This document shows positions 1-5,734 of a stretch of 5,734 nt of DNA, one piece after another (position 1 is the stretch's first letter; every line of letters begins with the position of its first letter). The DNA is taken from the NCBI GenBank assembly GCA_934771675.1, contig CAKVMF010000068.1, forward strand, positions 1-5,734. Direction: 5' to 3'. The translations under genes and the position numbers were made by a program. The stretch is from an uncultured Clostridia bacterium. GTDB taxonomy: Bacteria > Bacillota > Clostridia > Christensenellales > UBA1242. The notes beneath the pieces were generated by a model. That model searched no databases and had not been told where the DNA came from. It saw nothing but the letters and a program-made list of their open reading frames with translations.

Positions 1-1
1 T

Positions 2-1411
2 CTTTTTGTGTGCATCGGTGAAGCATTGCTTTTAACTGGTATTGATTCAACAATTATGCCTATGGGCGAACTTATGGTTGGATCGGTTAACAAGGCTTCA
101 AAATTTTTCATTTTTATATTTTTTGCAGTGATATTTGGATTCTGCGCAACAATTGCAGAACCAGATATTTCAATTTTAACAGAACAAATTGCTGGGCTTG
201 GCATTCATGTTAACAAAGGGTTATTCGTGTTTTTTGTTGGCGCTGGAGTTGGGCTATTTATCGCTCTTGGAATTGCAAGATTGGTTCGTGCAATTGAACT
301 TAAATATGTTTATGTTGTTATGTTTGCAATTGTATTTTTGCTTGCAACTCAGGTGAAGAGTGAATACATAGCAATTGCATTTGATGCTGGTGGGGCAACA
401 GTTGGTATTGTTACAGCACCATTTTTGCTTGCTGTTGCATCTGGAATATCATCAAAGGTGAGCAAAAACAATGAGAAAAAAGAAACCTTTGGTTTGATTG
501 GTATTGCTTCAGTTGGACCAATTCTTTCAATTTTGTTGTTTTTTATTTGCTTCGGGTCAAAAATTGAAAATGGAACAATTTCAACTGAACAAGTTAATAT
601 ATTTTTAAGTGTTCTGAAAAATGTTAGTTTGGCTATCATTCCGCTTTTGCTTGTGTTTTTTGTTTACGATATTTTGCTTTTAAAGCTTCCAATGAAAAGA
701 AAATTTTCGTTACTTATTGGAACTGGAATAACCTTTGTTGGGCTATATTTGTTTTTGTTTGGAATTGATTTTGGAATATCTGAAATTGGAACTGTTATAG
801 GCAACTTTGTTGCAACTCTCAGCCCAGGGTTAATTATTTTGCTATCAGTTATTTTGGGATTTATAATAACATTCACAGAGCCGTCAGTTGTTGTGCTTTC
901 AAAACAGGTTAGTGTGTCAACAAAAGGTAATATTTCAAGTGTTTTGGTTATGATTTCTGTTGCAATATCAATGAGCGCAGCAATTGCACTTTCGGCACTT
1001 AAAATCCTGTTTAATTTAAACTTTTTCTACATTATTCTTATAGGATATTTAATTGCACTTATTTTGATGTTCTTTGTTCCTGGATTTTTCACAGGACTTG
1101 CGTTTGACTCGGGTGGTGTGGCATCAGGACCAATGACTTCAGCTTTTGTTCTGCCAATCATGATTGCGTTAGCTTCAAATGCATCAAGTTCACTTAATGG
1201 GTTTGGTCTTATTGGAATTGTTGGAATGTGTCCTATTGTCGTTTTGCAACTTTTGGGACTTGCTTATCAATTTAAAATTATTAGAAAAACAAGAATGGAA
1301 CAACGCAAGCTTTTGCATGTTTCATATGGTGTGAATATGTATTCTAATATTGAAAAACTTGAAGAAGAATATAGATTGTTGATGGAGAAAAAGAAAAATG
1401 AAAACAAATAA
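2..1411 (+). CDS. DUF1538 family integral membrane protein, 5'-truncated by the window edge
   Basis: This is a polytopic membrane protein of unknown biochemical function, probably a transporter or channel. Numbering from a GTG at base 8, it is an almost unbroken run of hydrophobic segments up to about residue 421, then a charged cytoplasmic-type tail (about 422-467, rich in K, E and R). The sequence is an internal duplication with an offset of about 240 residues. EP occurs at 51-52 and 291-292, FDAGG at 125-129 matches FDSGG at 366-370, and FGLIGI occurs at 161-166 and 399-404. These glycine-rich motifs with acidic residues inside membrane segments are what I associate with DUF1538. Codons before the GTG stay open to the window edge. 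The second repeat has about 40 more residues before the equivalent point, so the true start is probably upstream. The stop overlaps the next gene by 14 bases. Family assignment is confident; substrate and direction of transport are unknown. Confidence 0.88.
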   Translation, partial: LFVCIGEALLLTGIDSTIMPMGELMVGSVNKASKFFIFIFFAVIFGFCATIAEPDISILTEQIAGLGIHVNKGLFVFFVGAGVGLFIALGIARLVRAIELKYVYVVMFAIVFLLATQVKSEYIAIAFDAGGATVGIVTAPFLLAVASGISSKVSKNNEKKETFGLIGIASVGPILSILLFFICFGSKIENGTISTEQVNIFLSVLKNVSLAIIPLLLVFFVYDILLLKLPMKRKFSLLIGTGITFVGLYLFLFGIDFGISEIGTVIGNFVATLSPGLIILLSVILGFIITFTEPSVVVLSKQVSVSTKGNISSVLVMISVAISMSAAIALSALKILFNLNFFYIILIGYLIALILMFFVPGFFTGLAFDSGGVASGPMTSAFVLPIMIALASNASSSLNGFGLIGIVGMCPIVVLQLLGLAYQFKIIRKTRMEQRKLLHVSYGVNMYSNIEKLEEEYRLLMEKKKNENK

Positions 1412-1778
1412 AAACAAGAAAAAATATGTTATTGTTTCACAAAAATTATATCCTTCACAAATTAATGAACTTTCAATGTGTTGCTTTATTGTAAAAAAAG
1501 AAGTTTATAAAGAGATAACAAAGTTTATTGTTGACAATGGCGGAAGAGTGATTTCATCAACTCCATGCTCTGGAATTGGGCGAAGTGAACTTCTGCAAAC
1601 CATTGATGGATTTGTTCAAAACTTTTATTTTATTGTTTCAATGTGTCAAAAAGAAATTACAGATATTTTTATGCTTAATATTGTTAAAGAATTTAACTTA
1701 AACAAAAAGGGAAACGGAAAAAGTTTTGTTATAGATATTCTTGGATATATGGGAGCTAAAGGTCCTTTTGTTGAATAA
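1398..1778 (+). CDS. PII-superfamily (GlnB-like) protein, first of two
   Basis: This 126-residue protein looks like a PII-type trimeric signalling protein. A basic, Lys/Asn-rich N-terminal extension of about 26 residues precedes a ferredoxin-like core. Strand 1 is near 27-33, helix 1 near 35-47, then GGRVISSTPCSGIGRS (48-63) at the position where PII proteins have the strand leading into the T-loop. The end (GNGKSFVIDILGYMGA, 105-120) corresponds to the GxGKIFVxxV segment of classical PII. The canonical T-loop tyrosine region for uridylylation is not recognisable, so GlnD-type modification is not expected. The start ATG lies inside the DUF1538 gene. A GGAG at 1384-1387, ten bases upstream, supports it and suggests translational coupling. 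By context it may bind a nucleotide or other effector and act on the DUF1538 protein, but this is inference. It is clearly divergent from GlnB/GlnK. Confidence 0.72.
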   Translation: MKTNKNKKKYVIVSQKLYPSQINELSMCCFIVKKEVYKEITKFIVDNGGRVISSTPCSGIGRSELLQTIDGFVQNFYFIVSMCQKEITDIFMLNIVKEFNLNKKGNGKSFVIDILGYMGAKGPFVE

Positions 1779-1798
1779 AAAAGTATGGGGGAATTTTT

Positions 1799-2167
1799 AT
1801 GGAAATGAATGAAATTTTTAATGAAGAAAATATTTTTTCAAAGAACAATTACAAACTTTTAATCTCAATTGTTAAACGTGGATTTGAAACTGAAGTTCTT
1901 GAAGCTTCAAAATCTGTTGGAACAAATGGGGCAATTTTAATGCAAGCAAAAGGTGTTTCAAAAACTCAAAAAACATTTTTTGGTTTGAATATTGATCCTG
2001 AAAATACGGTGATAATGATTCTTGTTAAAGAAGAACTTGTTGTTCCAACAATGAAGGCAATTTATTCTGCTGTTGACTTCACTTCAGCTGCGAGAGGAAT
2101 GGTTTTTGCTGTTCCTGTTTCACTTGTTGCAGGCATGGAAAAAGACTTTGAAGTTGTTCAAGATTAA
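1799..2167 (+). CDS. PII-superfamily (GlnB-like) protein, second of two
   Basis: This 122-residue protein is closer to standard PII than its upstream neighbour. After about 17 extra N-terminal residues, YKLLISIVKRGFETEVLEA (18-36) fits strand 1 and helix 1. VGTNGAILMQAKGV (40-53) fits the GxxGxTxxxxxG segment before the T-loop, which is short (about 53-68). ENTVIMILVKEELV (68-81) gives the third strand, and ARGMVFAVPVSLVAGM (98-113) matches the GkIFVxPV strand and C-terminal loop. There is no obvious uridylylation Tyr in the T-loop. A very strong Shine-Dalgarno run, GGGGGA at 1787-1792, sits six bases before the ATG, better placed than for the in-frame ATG at 1805. It follows the first PII gene after 20 bases and likely shares its transcript. 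The two PII-like proteins differ greatly from each other, so they may sense different ligands or form separate or mixed trimers. Its stop overlaps the convergent murG stop. Confidence 0.8.
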   Translation: MEMNEIFNEENIFSKNNYKLLISIVKRGFETEVLEASKSVGTNGAILMQAKGVSKTQKTFFGLNIDPENTVIMILVKEELVVPTMKAIYSAVDFTSAARGMVFAVPVSLVAGMEKDFEVVQD

Positions 2168-3225
2168 TTGTTTTTTGTTTCCAAAATAATATTTATAATT
2201 TTTTCTGTTCCATCTTCAAAATTTGCATTTTTTAGGTTATTTTTATAAAAATCACTATTATTTTTAAGCGAATTTAATGATTTTTGCAGTTTTTTGATCG
2301 TTAACTCTTCTTGCAAAATGTATTTTGCAAGATTTTTTTTGCATAAATATTTTGCATTTTCAATTTGGTCACCACGTGAAACGGAAAGCGGAAGTGGAAC
2401 AAAAACTGTTAAAATTTGGTTTGCAAAAAGTTCAATAATTGTGTTTGCTCCCGCTCTTGAAATTGCAAAGTCAGTGGCTCTAAAAAGTGTCCACATATCA
2501 TTTTCAAACTCAATTTGTCTATAACTAGAACCAGTTATATTTTTGTTTGAGTTGCCTTTGCCAACAAGATGAACAACATAATAATTTTTTGTTAATTCGT
2601 CAATGTTATTAAAAACAAATTCATTAAGTGATTTTGCACCCATACTTCCACCGGTAACAAGAAGGCAAGGTTTTGATTTTGGGATATTTAGTTTTTGTTT
2701 GGCTTCAGACTTTGATAAAGGTGAGAGTGGAAGTGGCATGCAAGTGTGCCTACATTTCTTGCCGTTTTGGGCGGCTGTGATTTCAAAGCTTGTGCATATA
2801 ACATCAGCGTATTTTTTTGCAAGTTTGTTTGCGAGTCCCATGGTTATATCACTTTCATGGCAAACAGATTTAATTCCAAGTTTTTTGCCGGCAATAACAA
2901 CAGGCAGCCCAACATAACCGCCTTTTGAAAATATAACATCAGGTTTTATACTTTTTAGAGCGGCCTTTGCTTTTGAAACACAGTGCAAAAGTTTGAACGG
3001 TATAAAAAGTGATTTTAACAATTTTTTTCTCTCAAAACGAACAGTTGGAATTGAAACATATTCATATGAAGTTTTTGATTTTATCAAATCTTTTTCAATT
3101 CCATTTTCTGAACCGATATACACAATTTTTGAAAAGTGTTTTTTTAGTTCTTTTTCAAGATAAATATTAACCATAACATGGCCAGCTGTTCCGCCACCAG
3201 TTAAAACTATAGTTCCTTTTTTCAT
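2164..3225 (-). CDS. murG: MurG: undecaprenyl-PP-MurNAc-pentapeptide GlcNAc transferase
   Basis: MurG transfers GlcNAc from UDP-GlcNAc to lipid I to make lipid II, at the cytoplasmic face of the membrane. At 353 residues it has normal family length and the GT-B two-domain layout. The N-terminal domain has GGGTAGHV (10-17, with the conserved His16), SKGGYVGLP (100-108) and HES (123-125) with GLANK (130-134). The C-terminal UDP-GlcNAc domain has TGGSMGAKSLNE (191-202), SRAGANTIIEL (256-266, including the conserved Glu265) and SRGDQIENA (283-291, with the conserved Gln287). The SRGDQI form is common in clostridial MurG. Some normally conserved positions differ: MVN follows GHV where TPN is usual, TMGLANK replaces TPGLANK, and the G-x-P-x-R stretch is CMPLP. 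No other mur or division genes are adjacent. The ATG is the only start that keeps the first motif, yet no Shine-Dalgarno site is visible before it. The stop overlaps the PII gene stop. Confidence 0.92.
   Translation of the reverse strand: MKKGTIVLTGGGTAGHVMVNIYLEKELKKHFSKIVYIGSENGIEKDLIKSKTSYEYVSIPTVRFERKKLLKSLFIPFKLLHCVSKAKAALKSIKPDVIFSKGGYVGLPVVIAGKKLGIKSVCHESDITMGLANKLAKKYADVICTSFEITAAQNGKKCRHTCMPLPLSPLSKSEAKQKLNIPKSKPCLLVTGGSMGAKSLNEFVFNNIDELTKNYYVVHLVGKGNSNKNITGSSYRQIEFENDMWTLFRATDFAISRAGANTIIELFANQILTVFVPLPLSVSRGDQIENAKYLCKKNLAKYILQEELTIKKLQKSLNSLKNNSDFYKNNLKNANFEDGTEKIINIILETKNN
2309..2340 (+). terminator. Terminator-like hairpin for the DUF1538-PII operon, inside the 3' end of murG
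   Basis: An 11-base perfect inverted repeat (2309-2319 with 2322-2332) is separated by GT and followed directly by eight T residues (2333-2340) on the + strand. The two innermost pairs must open to give a six-base loop, leaving about nine pairs, three of them G-C. The G-C content and T8 tract match the clearer terminator at 3249-3280. The T-tract is on the side suiting + strand transcription, and no other hairpin is visible just after the PII stop at 2167. In an AT-rich genome this could be chance, because the repeat encodes murG residues AKYILQ and neighbours. Confidence 0.5.
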
Positions 3226-3248
3226 AATATTAGTTTATGTTTTTTGCC

Positions 3249-3280
3249 AAAAAAAATGCAGAAGTAATATTCTGCATTTT
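3249..3280 (-). terminator. Intrinsic terminator after the family 2 glycosyltransferase gene
   Basis: On the - strand an 11-bp stem (3270-3280 with 3253-3263, three G-C pairs) with a six-base loop (3264-3269) is followed by a run of eight T (3256 down to 3249, partly within the stem). Two bases of the glycosyltransferase stop codon (3279-3281) are in the upstream arm. It lies between the glycosyltransferase and murG in their direction of transcription, so it should reduce or block readthrough into murG. The opposite strand lacks a T-tract after the stem, so it is one-directional. Confidence 0.82.
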
Positions 3281-4232
3281 ACATGATTTTTGTTAATCTC
3301 CAAACATATGGTGCACATTGGTTTATTTTTAAAAGTCTTTTGTTCTTTTTTATGAATGGAATGCTGTTTTTGATAATTTCTTTCAAGTGATTTTTTATTT
3401 CTTTATCTTTAAATTTATCTCGCCATGTGTAATAGAGAAGTTCAATTGCAATAAGCCCATGCATAGATCTAGCGCAAATGTAAAGTTCTTCATTATTTTT
3501 AACATCTTCAATGATTTTTTCGTAGCAAGTTAAGCAGGTTAGTTTGCTGGTTTTGAATTTGCTGGTAACAATACTGTTTTTTCTGACGATATAATGATAG
3601 AGTTTTTTTGGAGTATACACAAATTTATTTGCGTTTTTCATAACCTTATAGCAAAAATCCAAATCTTCGCCATAATGAATATCAGGATCAAATTTTGCGT
3701 CTTTAAGAAGGTCGGTTTTAAACAATTTTGCGTAAACAGTTCCATTGAAAAGTCTTGACGAAATCATTTCAGCAATACAGTCTTGATTGTTCATAAAAAG
3801 AATATCATTTTTGCGTTTATTCTTTTTTTGAAGATTTACGTGTTTGCTTTCGCTATGTCTACTTTTTGCACATATTGAAACATCTGCACTATATGCTGAA
3901 AGCAAATGATATAAAACTTCAATATATTCAGGTTCTGCGTAATCATCACTATCAAAAAATGTGAAGAGTGGTGATTTGATTTGTGATAGCAAGAAATTTC
4001 GTGTTTTTGATATGCTTTTTTCATTTTCTTTTTTGATAACAGTGATAGTTGAATGGTTTGCCGCATATTCTTCTAAAATTTTTGAAGTGCCGTCTGTTGA
4101 GCCGTCATCTGCAACAACTATTCTTAAATCTTTGTAGGTTTGGTTAAGCAAACTATCAAGGCATTGTTTGATATATTTTTCGCCGTTAAAAACTGGAATT
4201 AAAACGTCGATGGTTTGTGAAAAATTTTTCAT
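3279..4232 (-). CDS. Family 2 glycosyltransferase (GT-A fold)
   Basis: This 317-residue cytoplasmic glycosyltransferase uses a nucleotide-sugar donor, and its acceptor is unknown. The N-terminal GT-A domain shows IDVLIPVFNG (8-17), ADDGSTDGT (41-49, nucleotide binding), the metal-binding FDSDD (93-97) and GEDLDF (188-193), whose Glu-Asp fits the catalytic base position. LYHYIVRKNSI (211-221) is typical of this family. No transmembrane helix is evident, and the C-terminal 100 residues are helical and Lys-rich. An in-frame ATG at 4283 would add 17 residues. I reject it because it overlaps the predicted -35 element, while the ATG at 4232 has AGGAGA six bases upstream and starts just before the conserved domain. 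The gene probably contributes to a surface polysaccharide, teichoic-acid-like polymer or glycolipid. The neighbouring murG is consistent with envelope work, but a terminator separates the two genes. Confidence 0.9.
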   Translation of the reverse strand: MKNFSQTIDVLIPVFNGEKYIKQCLDSLLNQTYKDLRIVVADDGSTDGTSKILEEYAANHSTITVIKKENEKSISKTRNFLLSQIKSPLFTFFDSDDYAEPEYIEVLYHLLSAYSADVSICAKSRHSESKHVNLQKKNKRKNDILFMNNQDCIAEMISSRLFNGTVYAKLFKTDLLKDAKFDPDIHYGEDLDFCYKVMKNANKFVYTPKKLYHYIVRKNSIVTSKFKTSKLTCLTCYEKIIEDVKNNEELYICARSMHGLIAIELLYYTWRDKFKDKEIKNHLKEIIKNSIPFIKKNKRLLKINQCAPYVWRLTKIM

Positions 4233-4238
4233 AAGATT

Positions 4239-4244
4239 TCTCCT
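4239..4244 (-). promoter_or_regulatory. Ribosome binding site that fixes the glycosyltransferase start
   Basis: AGGAGA on the - strand lies six bases before the ATG at 4232. This spacing and match favour that start over the in-frame ATG at 4283, which would lie upstream of the predicted transcription start. Confidence 0.8.
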
Positions 4245-4254
4245 AGCAACAACT

Positions 4255-4283
4255 ATTATAAAGCATTTTAAATTTTTTTTCAA
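4255..4283 (-). promoter_or_regulatory. Sigma-A-type promoter of the glycosyltransferase gene
   Basis: On the - strand there is a -35 TTGAAA (4283-4278), a 17-base spacer and a -10 TATAAT (4260-4255). The expected transcription start is near 4248, giving a leader of only about 16 bases that holds the AGGAGA site. One base differs from the -35 consensus. Confidence 0.75.
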
Positions 4284-4306
4284 CCACTATAACAATGATT
4301 TAAAAA

Positions 4307-4335
4307 TTGACACTAAATGCGTTTTCGTGTATAAT
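4307..4335 (+). promoter_or_regulatory. Perfect-consensus sigma-A-type promoter of the metallopeptidase-like gene
   Basis: TTGACA (4307-4312), a 17-base spacer and TATAAT (4330-4335) match the housekeeping consensus exactly. The expected transcription start is near 4342, so the leader would be about 13 bases, barely longer than the Shine-Dalgarno site GAGGTG at 4345-4350. The region is divergent from the glycosyltransferase promoter, with 23 bases between the two -35 elements. No operator-like palindrome is obvious. Confidence 0.85.
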
Positions 4336-4354
4336 TAAAGTAGCGAGGTGAAAT

Positions 4355-5734
4355 ATGTCTGATAAATATTCTTATTATGATATACTAAAAACTTATGATC
4401 AATCTTATCCACTTTCAAAAACAAGAATTAATGCTGAAATGGCAGCTCAAATGAAGAGTGATTACAATCAGCTTATTGCAAGCAATGGTGAAAACTTTAA
4501 AGCTAACTTGGATAGTGTTGACAATTTTTTGAATGCGATTAATGATCCTAAACTCGCAAAGTATGTGCCTAGCTTTTTGAAAAACAAAGATAAATCAGAC
4601 TTTGAACGTGTGGCACTACTTAAAAGATTCATCTTACTCAAGATGATGGTTCAAAAAATAGAAAATGAAATTAATGGTGAATTTCCAAATGAGAATTTTA
4701 AACTTAATTTTAGCAAAAATTTAACATTCTCATCTGGAACATCTTTTGATATTGTTTTTGATGAAAAAGTATTTGATGGAACAATGAAAAAAGAGCAGTT
4801 TTTGAATGTTGATGTTGGAAACGTGTTTAAGTATCCAGCTGCTGAAACATACTTTTTGATTAAAGACAAAATCAACAATGCGATTTTTAAATATAAAACA
4901 AAAGAAAAATTTGGTGCTGTTTCAAACAAAGATCTAACTAAAGATAATGACTCTGCAGCAGCTGCTATTGATGAAATGAGAGAAAAGGCAACTTATCTTA
5001 TTTCAGAATACTTGAAAACATTTATTGCAATGCACTATGGCAGTCAGTTTTCGACAACTGAGCATATTGCAAAACTTACTGCAAGTGATATTGTTAATGA
5101 TATCATTGAAAATCAGAGATTGAGTGGAAAAGAAGTTACACTTTCTGATCTGCTTGGCCCATTTTTTGATAAAGAATTAATCGAAAAAGCGGCAGCAACA
5201 AAAGTTGAAGACTTTTTGGAAACTTTTTCAGAAGATGAGATTGTTTCATCACGTGCTGCAAGACTTGAGTTTTTGGCTGAAAATGAAAGTGAAGCACAAA
5301 ATGTAAATTATCGTGATATGTCAAGAACTTTGCTTAAAACCTATACAAACTACAGGTTGGCAAAAGAAAGTGGCATGTTTGATCAAAATGTTGATATCAA
5401 AAAACTTCCAGAAGAAAAAATTCGTGAGATTTGTGTGAACTATGGAAATACTTTTATGGCTGCACACAATTTGAAAAATATTGCTTTCACTTTTGAACAT
5501 AATGGTGTTATGGGTGAATATACAGATAGCAAAAATATCAATCAAATTAAAATAAATATTGATACCAACAAAATTGAGTCAATTCCTGAACTTTATATGA
5601 CGCTTTCACATGAACTTACTCATGCTGCAGATTCTGCAACAAACAAAATCAATGGAAAGTTTAATGCTGACTTTGGTGGACTTTTGAATGATATAAGTGA
5701 AGATATCAGTGAGGCAAAGGGTGATGCGGATGGC
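4355..5734 (+). CDS. Large cytoplasmic protein with HELTH metallopeptidase motif, 3'-truncated by the window edge
   Basis: The frame is open from ATG 4355 to the last base: 460 codons and no stop. GAGGTG at 4345-4350 lies four bases before the ATG, downstream of a perfect-consensus promoter. The start of the protein (MSDKYSYYDILKTYDQS) is hydrophilic, with no signal peptide or membrane segment, so it is probably cytoplasmic. It is rich in Lys, Asp, Glu and Asn, largely helical in appearance, and has one Cys and no Trp in the visible part. Near the visible end, MTLSHELTHAADS contains an HExxH zinc site (His419, Glu420, His423). Downstream acidic pairs, E449-xxx-E453 and E453-xxx-D457, could supply a gluzincin-type third ligand about 26-30 residues after the motif. 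The segment before it (about 375-412) looks like strands that could flank the active-site helix. I do not recognise the family or the function of the N-terminal 370 residues. Zinc peptidase activity is a prediction from the motif only. Confidence 0.85.
   Translation, partial: MSDKYSYYDILKTYDQSYPLSKTRINAEMAAQMKSDYNQLIASNGENFKANLDSVDNFLNAINDPKLAKYVPSFLKNKDKSDFERVALLKRFILLKMMVQKIENEINGEFPNENFKLNFSKNLTFSSGTSFDIVFDEKVFDGTMKKEQFLNVDVGNVFKYPAAETYFLIKDKINNAIFKYKTKEKFGAVSNKDLTKDNDSAAAAIDEMREKATYLISEYLKTFIAMHYGSQFSTTEHIAKLTASDIVNDIIENQRLSGKEVTLSDLLGPFFDKELIEKAAATKVEDFLETFSEDEIVSSRAARLEFLAENESEAQNVNYRDMSRTLLKTYTNYRLAKESGMFDQNVDIKKLPEEKIREICVNYGNTFMAAHNLKNIAFTFEHNGVMGEYTDSKNINQIKINIDTNKIESIPELYMTLSHELTHAADSATNKINGKFNADFGGLLNDISEDISEAKGDADG

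Noticed and set aside
349..876. Two short - strand reading frames opposite the DUF1538 gene
   Set aside because: They are antisense to a well-supported membrane-protein gene, have no ribosome binding sites that stand out, and their composition is that of reverse-complemented hydrophobic codons.
1958..1990. A/T-rich inverted repeat in the second PII gene as a murG terminator
   Set aside because: It has almost no G-C pairs and arises from Lys and Phe codons, so there is no convincing hairpin.
2294..2928. Three + strand reading frames inside murG
   Set aside because: They are shadows of murG, whose conserved motifs cover this whole stretch. None has a recognisable domain.
3227..3250. Possible murG promoter, TTGGCA followed by TAATAT or TATTAT on the - strand
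   Set aside because: The spacings (about 12 and 15 bases) are too short for a normal sigma-A promoter, and the -10 candidates abut or overlap the start codon.
4233..4283. Longer glycosyltransferase start at 4283 adding 17 residues
   Set aside because: This ATG falls in the predicted -35 element and has no ribosome binding site. The ATG at 4232 has AGGAGA at ideal spacing and directly precedes the conserved domain.
4651..5545. Three - strand reading frames opposite the metallopeptidase-like gene
   Set aside because: The + strand frame is open for 460 codons with a promoter and ribosome binding site. The opposite frames are short, overlap it fully and show no motifs.
1..5734. Recoded genetic code (TGA as Trp), suggested by the AT-rich composition
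   Set aside because: Trp in MurG and the glycosyltransferase is encoded by TGG, all genes end at TAA, and the open frames need no TGA readthrough. The MurG gene also argues against a wall-less mollicute.

Overview
The window is AT-rich bacterial DNA read with the standard code: TGG encodes Trp and no in-frame TGA is needed. Purine-rich Shine-Dalgarno sites, consensus sigma-A-type promoters, a complete MurG of the 'SRGDQI' type and a DUF1538 membrane protein together suggest a low-GC Gram-positive lineage with a peptidoglycan wall, most likely a clostridium-like Firmicute. No species can be named from the sequence. I see no mobile element, CRISPR array, tRNA or rRNA.

Left block (bases 1-2167, + strand): a 5'-truncated, internally duplicated DUF1538 membrane protein is followed closely by two small PII-superfamily proteins. 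The first PII gene overlaps the membrane-protein gene by 14 bases and the second follows after 20 bases, so this looks like one operon. By analogy with other PII-transporter pairs, the two PII-like proteins may sense a small ligand and control the membrane protein. That link is inference. A terminator-like hairpin for this operon lies about 140 bases past its last stop codon, inside the 3' end of the convergent murG.

Middle block (2164-4283, - strand): a family 2 glycosyltransferase is transcribed from a good promoter (TTGAAA-17-TATAAT). It ends in a strong intrinsic terminator whose stem contains its stop codon. It is followed by a somewhat divergent murG with no obvious Shine-Dalgarno site. 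murG and the second PII gene converge and share the four bases TTAA, so each stop codon overlaps the other. Both - strand genes probably make cell-envelope glycans: lipid II for MurG, an unknown glycan for the other.

Right block (4284-5734, + strand): a back-to-back promoter region carries a perfect consensus promoter (TTGACA-17-TATAAT). It drives a long reading frame that starts at 4355 and is still open at the window end, 460 codons without a stop. The product has no signal peptide, is highly charged, and carries an HELTH zinc-metallopeptidase motif near the visible end, followed by candidate third-ligand glutamates. I do not recognise the family. This gene and the DUF1538/PII operon are the most interesting contents.
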